DNA from: Trichomonas vaginalis G3
Taxonomy: Eukaryota > Parabasalia > Trichomonadida > Trichomonadidae
Direction: 5' to 3'
Length of the DNA: 64,000 nt
Assembly: GCF_026262505.1 (NCBI RefSeq)
Contig: NC_067207.1
Location: 25,016,082-25,080,081, forward strand
Below, in pieces: positions 37,939 through 52,189 of this stretch (positions within the stretch are counted from its first letter, which is position 1; the number at the start of each line of letters is the position of its first letter). The translations under genes and the position numbers were made by a program. Below the pieces are notes generated by a model that was given only the letters and a program-made list of their open reading frames with translations, was not told where the DNA came from and searched no databases.

Positions 37939-39264
37939 TTGAAATAAAATATTTTAAAAATGAACGAAATTGATTGTAAATATTGTAACTATTGTTTAAA
38001 TCGATAATTATTGCTGAATTTGTATTGAAATCGTTAACTTTATATTGAATATTTGGTTCAGATTTAATTTATGAAAATATGTTCATAATTAACATGTTAA
38101 ATATCGTTTATACTTTTGTAAATAAGATGTTAATCATAAATGATAGTGTTACTACTGAAATAATTAAGTTTTATTTTTTGATATTTGAGCAAAAAAAGTT
38201 TTGAATTCATGTGATTGACAGCATCTAAGGAAGGAACATACCCACTTTTAAGGTGGATATCTCTTAAAACTTTTTTAAACTACTAAAATAACTATTTAAC
38301 ATTAGATAATCTGATCAGAGAAAATATGTCACTTTTTGGGAGTATAAAATCAAACTATACCTCTCAATTTTATATCCTCCCCATACATTTGCTTAAGGGA
38401 CATATTTTGCGTATTTGAAAAATTTTGAAGTTGACCTTTATTAAAAATTCATTCATTTTTGACTACTTTACACGGATTGATTTTTAAATACACAAATAAT
38501 CCGCATATTGAATTTAGAATAATCAAGTAAGGGAATAAGCATGTCGGTTTGGGCAATTCTTTTGCAATTTGGGCAATACTTTTGAAATTGGATCAAGAAA
38601 ATTGAATAAAAGTTAAATTACATTCATTCAAATTCTAATGATTTCAGATAACATTAAAATTATATTGTTTGCTGATTTTCCCATTAAAAATAGTCTAAAA
38701 CAGATCCACTTTTTTTATCAAATTTTCTTTGCAGTTAAAAATGGAAAGATACTTAAACAATACTAAACTTCTAAAATAAAGGATTATTAACCATTTATTT
38801 GCATTTTAATGACCAAATCAGACTGAATCAGAATTGGATCATGAAAATTGAATAGAATTGAATCGATTTTATATCCTTTCAAATTCCATTAAAAATTTGA
38901 AATATAATTTGACCCTTTTTTATTAAATTCTATCATTATTTTTTGATATAAAGAATTTAAAATATTAATATTACGATCTCCAAGGATAAACATTTTCGAT
39001 GAATAAACATTATAAAGTGTACGCTAAGCCTTCATTGAAATGAATTACACATATCAATATTTCAAGGTTAAAAGAAACATTTGATAATAGACTTAAAATA
39101 TTTTCAAAAATCGAAACAATATTCTTATCAAATGTTAAAAATAGATTTTGTTATTTTATGATAATTCATCTGCAAAGCGAACTTTGATTGATATTATCAG
39201 ATAATTTATATTTTTTTTCATATAATTTATTAATTCATTATTAATTTGTTGTAATTAGAAATGT

Positions 39265-41508
39265 TTATGAAACTTTCTGTGCGAGAACAAAAAAGAATGG
39301 TGAATATTTAATTGGTTTCTTTTTGCGTTTTTTATGATTTTGATCTTCATTAATTTCATCATATGTGAATTTTGAAAATACTACATCGAGATAAATATTC
39401 TTTGAATAGAGATTATGCTCATCTACTGCATAGATACATAGTTGACAAACACCAACATCGATATCATCTGGAATAGGAATTGAATATTCAACATCAACTG
39501 GAAGATCATTAGAAAAGCTTATGTTGACATTGTTTCCTGCAGTGTCGTTGAGAATGTGAAAAATTCTGATGTTACTGTTTCCATCTTTGTCTGAAACAGA
39601 AAGAACAAATTCAAGATTTTTATCTTTGTTAATATAAACAGGGAATGTTGGTGATTTAACAATACTAATTTCTGGTTTATTTAGTTCGTAAGAAAACGTT
39701 TTGTTAAATGAATCACATTTATTAACATTGTCACAACATGTAATAAGAAGATTATGTTCAACAGTTGTAAGGTTGTCAGGAATAGGGATATTAATTTCGA
39801 ATAAATGATTATTTAAATCTGGAATATAAATATTTTGTGATGTTTGACTATTTGAATATCCTTCAATATATCCTTTGATTTCAATTTCATCATCACAATC
39901 ATAATCTGAAACAAATCCTGAAACTGAAATGAATTTGTCAACATTGTGATAATATGTTTCTTTGATTGAATCTGATATTCTTAGAACTGGATAATTTCGA
40001 TAAAATTCGAATTCTTTTGTTATTGACTCTGTACTTACTCCACTATCTATATAAGTTGCCCAAACTGTAACTGAATAGTTTTTTTCTTCTACAATAGAAT
40101 CTGGAATCAAACAAACACCTGACAAATTAAATTGATGTGTAATCCATTTCTTATTAATATTTCCAATGAATGTACTATTTACATCTCCAATACTGCAGTT
40201 AATAGAAATATCACCATGTGAGTAAATTCCACTTCCTCGGACTGTAATATTTTTATCAAGTGTTTTGTTGTATTCTTTTCTTTCAAGATCTTCTAAATTA
40301 AGAAAAAATGAAACTTCATATTCAAATTCAACTGAAACTGTATTTGATTCAATACCATTTGTATTAATAACACTGGATGAAATAATATAATTTCCAGTGG
40401 AGAAATAATAGAGGGTATCTATTGAATATTCATATGTTGAAGATCCACTTTCTTTATTTAGTATTTGATATGGATCATGGTTGCCAATCCAAACTTTAAG
40501 TGTGAATGATTCTTCTTTAATTCGATCAAATGAAATTTTTCCTGTTATAGTTGAATCTTCTCCAAATTTGTATTTTGCTTTATCTGTTGTAATATTCATC
40601 AAATTAAACATTGGAAAAGCCGGATAACAAAGAGCTGTGGATATATGTGAATTTTCAATATTTAGTGAATCAATTGTTGATATTTCAACATTTTCCGAAT
40701 TATTTAATTGATAATTATAGTTTAATTGGATGAAACAAGAAGAAACTGCAATTGAAGCATCATAATCTGAATAAAATAAATAATTTCCTGTGTTGAATAT
40801 TATAATACATTCTATAATTAAAATATTGACATTATCAGATGCAGAAATAACTGCATTATTTTGGGATTGACTACATTCATTTGAAATAATATTGCAATGG
40901 TGAATCTTAGCGCCATATGCATAATGTGATAAGCAATTGTTTTGTACAGCTGTATTTTTAATAAATGTTGAATATGAAACATTTGCATTTAAATCAGAAT
41001 TTCCTGAAATAGTGTAGACCGAATTAATTCTTGTTAGTGAATTAGAAATATTTACATTTTTAATAATATTTCTTCCGTATTGATGAATAATTGGTCCTAA
41101 AGATCCATCGCTTCTAGTTATTGTTGATTCAATTAAATAATTTTTGTATGTTCTACTTTGGGTTACAAAAATGTATGAATGTGGCGCTGTGGAATAAGAA
41201 TGCGGATCTTCAAAATCAATGTGCTTGATTGGATTGATACTGCAGACTCGATATTGAACAACTTGACCTTTATTTTGATAAATATTACCACCTTTTGTGC
41301 AATTAAAAACGCACTCAGATACAAGAAGTTTATTATATTTATCATCATCTGAGAGATGAATAATTTCTGTGTCATGATTCGTAAAGAAAACTTCATGAAC
41401 ATTAAAATTGCCTTGTTGATTAGAAATAGGGGCATTATTTTTGTAATCAGTAGGTTGTGAACCAGCGAAAAAATTATCCCAGTTTGATTTGCTAAAAAAT
41501 AAAAACAA
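39265..41508 (-). CDS. Copy 2: surface protein of the tandem array (747 codons)
   Basis: Full-length frame representing the array consensus: beta-helix region, then Ig/cadherin-like units (YPAFPMFNLMNITTDKAKYK, NYPVLRISDSIKETYYHNVD, LNKPEISIVKSPTFPVYINK), ending KYSPFFFVLAQKVS without a membrane helix. It has no ATG before codon 300, as in the other copies. Upstream in frame, TAA lies about ten codons before the opening, with hydrophobic codons (ILFQLFLFF) between. It may therefore be a 5' partial gene, a spliced gene with an exon not recognised, or a cassette that is never translated alone. Confidence 0.75.
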   Translation of the reverse strand: MFLFFSKSNWDNFFAGSQPTDYKNNAPISNQQGNFNVHEVFFTNHDTEIIHLSDDDKYNKLLVSECVFNCTKGGNIYQNKGQVVQYRVCSINPIKHIDFEDPHSYSTAPHSYIFVTQSRTYKNYLIESTITRSDGSLGPIIHQYGRNIIKNVNISNSLTRINSVYTISGNSDLNANVSYSTFIKNTAVQNNCLSHYAYGAKIHHCNIISNECSQSQNNAVISASDNVNILIIECIIIFNTGNYLFYSDYDASIAVSSCFIQLNYNYQLNNSENVEISTIDSLNIENSHISTALCYPAFPMFNLMNITTDKAKYKFGEDSTITGKISFDRIKEESFTLKVWIGNHDPYQILNKESGSSTYEYSIDTLYYFSTGNYIISSSVINTNGIESNTVSVEFEYEVSFFLNLEDLERKEYNKTLDKNITVRGSGIYSHGDISINCSIGDVNSTFIGNINKKWITHQFNLSGVCLIPDSIVEEKNYSVTVWATYIDSGVSTESITKEFEFYRNYPVLRISDSIKETYYHNVDKFISVSGFVSDYDCDDEIEIKGYIEGYSNSQTSQNIYIPDLNNHLFEINIPIPDNLTTVEHNLLITCCDNVNKCDSFNKTFSYELNKPEISIVKSPTFPVYINKDKNLEFVLSVSDKDGNSNIRIFHILNDTAGNNVNISFSNDLPVDVEYSIPIPDDIDVGVCQLCIYAVDEHNLYSKNIYLDVVFSKFTYDEINEDQNHKKRKKKPIKYSPFFFVLAQKVS

Positions 41509-42834
41509 TTGAAATAAAATATTTTAAAAATGAACGAAATTGATTGTAAATATTGTAACTATTGTTTAAATCGATAATTATTGCTGAATTTGTATTGAAA
41601 TCGTTAACTTTATATTGAATATTTGGTTCAGATTTAATTTATGAAAATATGTTCATAATTAACATGTTAAATATCGTTTATACTTTTGTAAATAAGATGT
41701 TAATCATAAATGATAGTGTTACTACTGAAATAATTAAGTTTTATTTTTTGATATTTGAGCAAAAAAAGTTTTGAATTCATGTGATTGACAGCATCTAAGG
41801 AAGGAACATACCCACTTTTAAGGTGGATATCTCTTAAAACTTTTTTAAACTACTAAAATAACTATTTAACATTAGATAATCTGATCAGAGAAAATATGTC
41901 ACTTTTTGGGAGTATAAAATCAAACTATACCTCTCAATTTTATATCCTCCCCATACATTTGCTTAAGGGACATATTTTGCGTATTTGAAAAATTTTGAAG
42001 TTGACCTTTATTAAAAATTCATTCATTTTTGACTACTTTACACGGATTGATTTTTAAATACACAAATAATCCGCATATTGAATTTAGAATAATCAAGTAA
42101 GGGAATAAGCATGTCGGTTTGGGCAATTCTTTTGCAATTTGGGCAATACTTTTGAAATTGGATCAAGAAAATTGAATAAAAGTTAAATTACATTCATTCA
42201 AATTCTAATGATTTCAGATAACATTAAAATTATATTGTTTGCTGATTTTCCCATTAAAAATAGTCTAAAACAGATCCACTTTTTTTATCAAATTTTCTTT
42301 GCAGTTAAAAATGGAAAGATACTTAAACAATACTAAACTTCTAAAATAAAGGATTATTAACCATTTATTTGCATTTTAATGACCAAATCAGACTGAATCA
42401 GAATTGGATCATGAAAATTGAATAGAATTGAATCGATTTTATATCCTTTCAAATTCCATTAAAAATTTGAAATATAATTTGACCCTTTTTTATTAAATTC
42501 TATCATTATTTTTTGATATAAAGAATTTAAAATATTAATATTACGATCTCCAAGGATAAACATTTTCGATGAATAAACATTATAAAGTGTACGCTAAGCC
42601 TTCATTGAAATGAATTACACATATCAATATTTCAAGGTTAAAAGAAACATTTGATAATAGACTTAAAATATTTTCAAAAATCGAAACAATATTCTTATCA
42701 AATGTTAAAAATAGATTTTGTTATTTTATGATAATTCATCTGCAAAGCGAACTTTGATTGATATTATCAGATAATTTATATTTTTTTTCATATAATTTAT
42801 TAATTCATTATTAATTTGTTGTAATTAGAAATGT

Positions 42835-45072
42835 TTATGAAACTTTCTGTGCGAGAACAAAAAAGAATGGTGAATATTTAATTGGTTTCTTTTTGCGTTT
42901 TTTATGATTTTGATCTTCATTAATTTCATCATATGTGAATTTTGAAAATACTACATCGAGATAAATATTCTTTGAATAGAGATTATGCTCATCTACTGCA
43001 TAGATACATAGTTGACAAACACCAACATCGATATCATCTGGAATAGGAATTGAATATTCAACATCAACTGGAAGATCATTAGAAAAGCTTATGTTGACAT
43101 TGTTTCCTGCAGTGTCGTTGAGAATGTGAAAAATTCTGATGTTACTGTTTCCATCTTTGTCTGAAACAGAAAGAACAAATTCAAGATTTTTATCTTTGTT
43201 AATATAAACAGGGAATGTTGGTGATTTAACAATACTAATTTCTGGTTTATTTAGTTCGTAAGAAAACGTTTTGTTAAATGAATCACATTTATTAACATTG
43301 TCACAACATGTAATAAGAAGATTATGTTCAACAGTTGTAAGGTTGTCAGGAATAGGGATATTAATTTCGAATAAATGATTATTAAATCTGGAATATAAAT
43401 ATTTTGTGAGTTTTGACTATTTGAATATCTTCAATATATCCTTTGATTTCAATTTCATCATCACAATCATAATCTGAAACAAATCCTGAAACTGAAATGA
43501 ATTTGTCAACATTGTGATAATATGTTTCTTTGATTGAATCTGATATTCTTAGAACTGGATAATTTCGATAAAATTCGAATTCTTTTGTTATTGACTCTGT
43601 ACTTACTCACTATCTATATAAGTTGCCCAAACTGTAACTGAATAGTTTTTTTCTTCTACAATAGAATCTGGAATCAAACAAACACCTGACAAATTAAATT
43701 GATGTGTAATCCATTTCTTATTAATATTTCCAATGAATGTACTATTTACATCTCCAATACTGCAGTTAATAGAAATATCACCATGTGAGTAAATTCCACT
43801 TCCTCGGACTGTAATATTTTTATCAAGTGTTTTGTTGTATTCTTTTCTTTCAAGATCTTCTAAATTAAGAAAAAATGAAACTTCATATTCAAATTCAACT
43901 GAAACTGTATTTGATTCAATACCATTTGTATTAATAACACTGGATGAAATAATATAATTTCCAGTGGAGAAATAATAGAGGGTATCTATTGAATATTCAT
44001 ATGTTGAAGATCCACTTTCTTTATTTAGTATTTGATATGGATCATGGTTGCCAATCCAAACTTTAAGTGTGAATGATTCTTCTTTAATTCGATCAAATGA
44101 AATTTTTCCTGTTATAGTTGAATCTTCTCCAAATTTGTATTTTGCTTTATCTGTTGTAATATTCATCAAATTAAACATTGAGAAAGCCGGATAACAAAAA
44201 GCTGTGGATATATGTGAATTTTCAATATTTAGTGAATCAATTGTTGATATTTCAACATTTTCCGAATTATTTAATTGATAATTATAGTTTAATTGGATGA
44301 AACAAGAAGAAACTGCAATTGAAGCATCATAATCTGAATAAAATAAATAATTTCCTGTGTTGAATATTATAATACATTCTATAATTAAAATATTGACATT
44401 ATCAGATGCAGAAATAACTGCATTATTTTGGGATTGACTACATTCATTTGAAATAATATTGCAATGGTGAATCTTAGCGCCATATGCATAATGTGATAAG
44501 CAATTGTTTTGTACAGCTGTATTTTTAATAAATGTTGAATATGAAACATTTGCATTTAAATCAGAATTTCCTGAAATAGTGTAGACCGAATTAATTCTTG
44601 TTAGTGAATTAGAAATATTTACATTTTTAATAATATTTCTTCCGTATTGATGAATAATTGGTCCTAAGATCCATCGCTTCTAGTTATTGTTGATTCAATT
44701 AAATAATTTTTGTATGTTCTACTTTGGGTTACAAAAATGTATGAATGTGGCGCTGTGGAATAAGAATGCGGATCTTCAAAATCAATGTGCTTGATTGGAT
44801 TGATACTGCAGACTCGATATTGAACAACTTGACCTTTATTTTGATAAATATTACCACCTTTTGTGCAATTAAAAACGCACTCAGATACAAGAAGTTTATT
44901 ATATTTATCATCATCTGAGAGATGAATAATTTCTGTGTCATGATTCGTAAAGAAAACTTCATGAACATTAAAATTGCCTTGTTGATTAGAAATAGGGGCA
45001 TTATTTTTGTAATCAGTAGGTTGTGAACCAGCGAAAAATTATCCCAGTTTGATTTCTAAAAAATAAAAACAA
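42835..45072 (-). pseudogene. Copy 3: surface-protein copy with several single-base changes in length
   Basis: Aligns with copy 2 throughout but has several one-base losses (for example at 43381, 43609, 44667) and a small cluster of changes in its upstream spacer (45055-45470), so only part of it (43603-44178) remains open as one long frame. The changes concentrate in homopolymers, which is typical of poorly polished long-read sequence in collapsed repeats; true decay is the alternative. Confidence 0.65.
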
Positions 45073-46387
45073 TTGAAATAAAATATTTTAAAAATGAACG
45101 AAATGATTGTAAATATTGTAACTATTGTTTAAATCGATAATTATTGCTGAATTTGTATTGAAATCGTAACTTTATATTGAATATTTGGTTCAGATTTAAT
45201 TTATGAAAATATGTTCATAATTAACATGTTAAATATCGTTTATACTTTTGTAAATAAGATTGTAATCATAAATGATAGTGTTACTACTGAAATAATTAAG
45301 TTTTATTTTTTGATATTTGAGCAAAAAAAGTTTTGAATTCATGGTGATTGACAGCATCTAAGAAGGAACATACCCACTTTTAAGGTGGATATCTCTTAAA
45401 ACTTTTTTAAACTACTAAAATAACTATTTAACATTAGATATCTGATCAGAGAAAATATTCACTTTTGGTATAAAAATCAAACTATACCTCTCAATTTTAT
45501 ATCCTCCCCATACATTTGCTTAAGGGACATATTTTGCGTATTTGAAAAATTTTGAAGTTGACCTTTATTAAAAATTCATTCATTTTTGACTACTTTACAC
45601 GGATTGATTTTTAAATACACAAATAATCCGCATATTGAATTTAGAATAATCAAGTAAGGGAATAAGCATGTCGGTTTGGGCAATTCTTTTGCAATTTGGG
45701 CAATACTTTTGAAATTGGATCAAGAAAATTGAATAAAAGTTAAATTACATTCATTCAAATTCTAATGATTTCAGATAACATTAAAATTATATTGTTTGCT
45801 GATTTTCCCATTAAAAATAGTCTAAAACAGATCCACTTTTTTTATCAAATTTCTTTGCAGTTAAAAATGGAAAGATACTTAAACAATACTAAACTTCTAA
45901 AATAAAGGATTATTAACCATTTATTTGCATTTTAATGACCAAATCAGACTGAATCAGAATTGGATCATGAAAATTGAATAGAATTGAATCGATTTTATAT
46001 CCTTTCAATTCATTAAAAATTGAAATATAATTTGACCCTTTTTTATTAAATTCTATCATTATTTTTTGATATAAAGAATTTAAAATATTAATATTACGAT
46101 CTCCAAGGATAAACATTTTCGATGAATAAACATTATAAAGTGTACGCTAAGCCTTCATTGAAATGAATTACACATATCAATATTTCAAGGTTAAAAGAAA
46201 CATTTGATAATAGACTTAAAATATTTTCAAAAATCGAAACAATATTCTTATCAAATGTTAAAAATAGATTTTGTTATTTTATGATAATTCATCTGCAAAG
46301 CGAACTTTGATTGATATTATCAGATAATTTATATTTTTTTTCATATAATTTATTAATTCATTATTAATTTGTTGTAATTAGAAATGT

Positions 46388-48618
46388 TTATGAAACTTTC
46401 TGTGCGAGAACAAAAAAGAATGGTGAATATTTAATTGGTTTCTTTTTGCGTTTTTTATGATTTTGATCTTCATTAATTTCATCATATGTGAATTTTGAAA
46501 ATACTACATCGAGATAAATATTCTTTGAATAGAGATTATGCTCATCTACTGCATAGATACATAGTTGACAAACACCAACATCGATATCATCTGGAATAGG
46601 AATTGAATATTCAACATCAACTGGAAGATCATTAGAAAAGCTTATGTTGACATTGTTTCCTGCAGTGTCGTTGAGAATGTGAAAATTCTGATTTACTGTT
46701 CCATCTTTGTCTGAAACAGAAAGAACAAATTCAAAGATTTTTATCTTTGTTAATATAAACAGGGAATGTTGGTGATTTAACAATACTAATTTCTGGTTAT
46801 TTAGTTCGTAAGAAAACGTTTTGTTAAATGAATCACATTTATTAACATTGTCACAACATGTAATAAGAAGATTATGTTCAACAGTTGTAAGGTTGTCAGG
46901 AATAGGGATATTAATTTCGAATAAATGATTATTTAAATCTGGAATATAAATATTTTGTGATGTTTGACTATTTGAATATCCTTCAATATATCCTTTGATT
47001 TCAATTTCATCATCACAATCATAATCTGAAACAAATCCTGAAACTGAAATGAATTTGTCAACATTGTGATAATATGTTTCTTTGATTGAATCTGATATTC
47101 TTAGAACTGGATAATTTCGATAAAATTCGAATTCTTTTGTTATTGACTCTGTACTTACTCCACTATCTATATAAGTTGCCCAAACTGTAACTGAATAGTT
47201 TTTTTCTTCTACAATAGAATCTGGAATCAAACAAACACCTGACAAATTAAATTGATGTGTAATCCATTTCTTATTAATATTTCCAATGAATGTACTATTT
47301 ACATCTCCAATACTGCAGTTAATAGAAATATCACCATGTGAGTAAATTCCACTTCCTCGGACTGTAATATTTTTATCAAGTGTTTTGTTGTATTCTTTTC
47401 TTTCAAGATCTTCTAAATTAAGAAAAAATGAAACTTCATATTCAAATTCAACTGAAACTGTATTTGATTCAATACCATTTGTATTAATAACACTGGATGA
47501 AATAATATAATTTCCAGTGGAGAAATAATAGAGGGTATCTATTGAATATTCATATGTTGAAGATCCACTTTCTTTATTTAGTATGATCATGGTTGCCAAT
47601 CCAAACTTTAAGTGTGAATGATTCTTCTTTAATTCGATCAAATGAAATTTTTCCTGTTATAGTTGAATCTTCTCCAAATTTGTATTTTGCTTTATCTGTT
47701 GTAATATTCATCAAATTAAACATTGGAAAAGCCGGATAACAAAGAGCTGTGGATATATGTGAATTTTCAATATTTAGTGAATCAATTGTTGATATTTCAA
47801 CATTTTCCGAATTATTTAATTGATAATTATAGTTTAATTGGATGAAACAAGAAGAAACTGCAATTGAAGCATCATAATCTGAATAAAATAAATAATTTCC
47901 TGTGTTGAATATTATAATACATTCTATAATTAAAATATTGACATTATCAGATGCAGAAATAACTGCATTATTTTGGGATTGACTACATTCATTTGAAATA
48001 ATATTGCAATGGTGAATCTTAGCGCCATATGCATAATGTGATAAGCAATTGTTTTGTACAGCTGTATTTTTAATAAATGTTGAATATGAAACATTTGCAT
48101 TTAAATCAGAATTTCCTGAAATAGTGTAGACCGAATTAATTCTTGTTAGTGAATTAGAAATATTTACATTTTTAATAATATTTCTTCCGTATTGATGAAT
48201 AATTGGTCCTAAAGATCCATCGCTTCTAGTTATTGTTGATTCAATTAAATAATTTTTGTATGTTCTACTTTGGGTTACAAAAATGTATGAATGTGGCGCT
48301 GTGGAATAAGAATGCGGATCTTCAAAATCAATGTGCTTGATTGGATTGATACTGCAGACTCGATATTGAACAACTTGACCTTTATTTTGATAAATATTAC
48401 CACCTTTTGTGCAATTAAAAACGCACTCAGATACAAGAAGTTTATTATATTTATCATCATCTGAGAGATGAATAATTTCTGTGTCATGATTCGTAAAGAA
48501 AACTTCATGAACATTAAAATTGCCTTGTTGATTAGAAATAGGGGCATTATTTTTGTAATCAGTAGGTTGTGAACCAGCGAAAAAATTATCCCAGTTTGAT
48601 TTGCTAAAAAAAAAACAA
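46388..48618 (-). pseudogene. Copy 4: surface-protein copy with short losses
   Basis: Same organisation as copy 2. The C-terminal 417 codons are open (46388-47641), with small length changes near 46684-46735 and 46797. A few bases are missing near 47583 (GTATGATC where others have GTATTTGATATGGATC), and the upstream T-rich stretch is shorter. Otherwise identical to the other copies by eye. Confidence 0.65.
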
Positions 48619-49944
48619 TTGAAATAAAATATTTTAAAAATGAACGAAATTGATTGTAAATATTGTAACTATTGTTTAAATCGATAATTATTGCTGAATT
48701 TGTATTGAAATCGTTAACTTTATATTGAATATTTGGTTCAGATTTAATTTATGAAAATATGTTCATAATTAACATGTTAAATATCGTTTATACTTTTGTA
48801 AATAAGATGTTAATCATAAATGATAGTGTTACTACTGAAATAATTAAGTTTTATTTTTTGATATTTGAGCAAAAAAAGTTTTGAATTCATGTGATTGACA
48901 GCATCTAAGGAAGGAACATACCCACTTTTAAGGTGGATATCTCTTAAAACTTTTTTAAACTACTAAAATAACTATTTAACATTAGATAATCTGATCAGAG
49001 AAAATATGTCACTTTTTGGGAGTATAAAATCAAACTATACCTCTCAATTTTATATCCTCCCCATACATTTGCTTAAGGGACATATTTTGCGTATTTGAAA
49101 AATTTTGAAGTTGACCTTTATTAAAAATTCATTCATTTTTGACTACTTTACACGGATTGATTTTTAAATACACAAATAATCCGCATATTGAATTTAGAAT
49201 AATCAAGTAAGGGAATAAGCATGTCGGTTTGGGCAATTCTTTTGCAATTTGGGCAATACTTTTGAAATTGGATCAAGAAAATTGAATAAAAGTTAAATTA
49301 CATTCATTCAAATTCTAATGATTTCAGATAACATTAAAATTATATTGTTTGCTGATTTTCCCATTAAAAATAGTCTAAAACAGATCCACTTTTTTTATCA
49401 AATTTTCTTTGCAGTTAAAAATGGAAAGATACTTAAACAATACTAAACTTCTAAAATAAAGGATTATTAACCATTTATTTGCATTTTAATGACCAAATCA
49501 GACTGAATCAGAATTGGATCATGAAAATTGAATAGAATTGAATCGATTTTATATCCTTTCAAATTCCATTAAAAATTTGAAATATAATTTGACCCTTTTT
49601 TATTAAATTCTATCATTATTTTTTGATATAAAGAATTTAAAATATTAATATTACGATCTCCAAGGATAAACATTTTCGATGAATAAACATTATAAAGTGT
49701 ACGCTAAGCCTTCATTGAAATGAATTACACATATCAATATTTCAAGGTTAAAAGAAACATTTGATAATAGACTTAAAATATTTTCAAAAATCGAAACAAT
49801 ATTCTTATCAAATGTTAAAAATAGATTTTGTTATTTTATGATAATTCATCTGCAAAGCGAACTTTGATTGATATTATCAGATAATTTATATTTTTTTTCA
49901 TATAATTTATTAATTCATTATTAATTTGTTGTAATTAGAAATGT

Positions 49945-52189
49945 TTATGAAACTTTCTGTGCGAGAACAAAAAAGAATGGTGAATATTTAATTGGTTTCT
50001 TTTTGCGTTTTTTATGATTTTGATCTTCATTAATTTCATCATATGTGAATTTTGAAAATACTACATCGAGATAAATATTCTTTGAATAGAGATTATGCTC
50101 ATCTACTGCATAGATACATAGTTGACAAACACCAACATCGATATCATCTGGAATAGGAATTGAATATTCAACATCAACTGGAAGATCATTAGAAAAGCTT
50201 ATGTTGACATTGTTTCCTGCAGTGTCGTTGAGAATGTGAAAAATTCTGATGTTACTGTTTCCATCTTTGGTCTGAAACAGAAAGAACAAATTCAAGATTT
50301 TTATCTTTGTTAATATAAACAGGGAATGTTGGTGATTTAACAATACTAATTTCTGGTTTATTTAGTTCGTAAGAAAACGTTTTGTTAAATGAATCACATT
50401 TATTAACATTGTCACAACATGTAATAAGAAGATTATGTTCAACAGTTGTAAGGTTGTCAGGAATAGGGATATTAATTTCGAATAAATGATTATTTAAATC
50501 TGGAATATAAATATTTTGTGATGTTTGACTATTTGAATATCCTTCAATATATCCTTTGATTTCAATTTCATCATCACAATCATAATCTGAAACAAATCCT
50601 GAAACTGAAATGAATTTGTCAACATTGTGATAATATGTTTCTTTGATTGAATCTGATATTCTTAGAACTGGATAATTTCGATAAAATTCGAATTCTTTTG
50701 TTATTGACTCTGTACTTACTCCACTATCTATATAAGTTGCCCAAACTGTAACTGAATAGTTTTTTTCTTCTACAATAGAATCTGGAATCAAACAAACACC
50801 TGACAAATTAAATTGATGTGTAATCCATTTCTTATTAATATTTCCAATGAATGTACTATTTACATCTCCAATACTGCAGTTAATAGAAATATCACCATGT
50901 GAGTAAATTCCACTTCCTCGGACTGTAATATTTTTATCAAGTGTTTTGTTGTATTCTTTTCTTTCAAGATCTTCTAAATTAAGAAAAAATGAAACTTCAT
51001 ATTCAAATTCAACTGAAACTGTATTTGATTCAATACCATTTGTATTAATAACACTGGATGAAATAATATAATTTCCAGTGGAGAAATAATAGAGGGTATC
51101 TATTGAATATTCATATGTTGAAGATCCACTTTCTTTATTTAGTATTTGATATGGATCATGGTTGCCAATCCAAACTTTAAGTGTGAATGATTCTTCTTTA
51201 ATTCGATCAAATGAAATTTTTCCTGTTATAGTTGAATCTTCTCCAAATTTGTATTTTGCTTTATCTGTTGTAATATTCATCAAATTAAACATTGGAAAAG
51301 CCGGATAACAAAGAGCTGTGGATATATGTGAATTTTCAATATTTAGTGAATCAATTGTTGATATTTCAACATTTTCCGAATTATTTAATTGATAATTATA
51401 GTTTAATTGGATGAAACAAGAAGAAACTGCAATTGAAGCATCATAATCTGAATAAAATAAATAATTTCCTGTGTTGAATATTATAATACATTCTATAATT
51501 AAAATATTGACATTATCAGATGCAGAAATAACTGCATTATTTTGGGATTGACTACATTCATTTGAAATAATATTGCAATGGTGAATCTTAGCGCCATATG
51601 CATAATGTGATAAGCAATTGTTTTGTACAGCTGTATTTTTAATAAATGTTGAATATGAAACATTTGCATTTAAATCAGAATTTCCTGAAATAGTGTAGAC
51701 CGAATTAATTCTTGTTAGTGAATTAGAAATATTTACATTTTTAATAATATTTCTTCCGTATTGATGAATAATTGGTCCTAAAGATCCATCGCTTCTAGTT
51801 ATTGTTGATTCAATTAAATAATTTTTGTATGTTCTACTTTGGGTTACAAAAATGTATGAATGTGGCGCTGTGGAATAAGAATGCGGATCTTCAAAATCAA
51901 TGTGCTTGATTGGATTGATACTGCAGACTCGATATTGAACAACTTGACCTTTATTTTGATAAATATTACCACCTTTTGTGCAATTAAAAACGCACTCAGA
52001 TACAAGAAGTTTATTATATTTATCATCATCTGAGAGATGAATAATTTCTGTGTCATGATTCGTAAAGAAAACTTCATGAACATTAAAATTGCCTTGTTGA
52101 TTAGAAATAGGGGCATTATTTTTGTAATCAGTAGGTTGTGAACCAGCGAAAAAATTATCCCAGTTTGATTTGCTAAAAAATAAAAACAA
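49945..52189 (-). pseudogene. Copy 5: surface-protein copy with one extra base
   Basis: Identical to copy 2 except for one additional G near 50270, which splits the frame into 645 codons (50252-52189) and a C-terminal 132-codon piece (49945-50343). A single homopolymer insertion in an otherwise identical copy suggests a sequence error or a very recent mutation. Confidence 0.7.
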
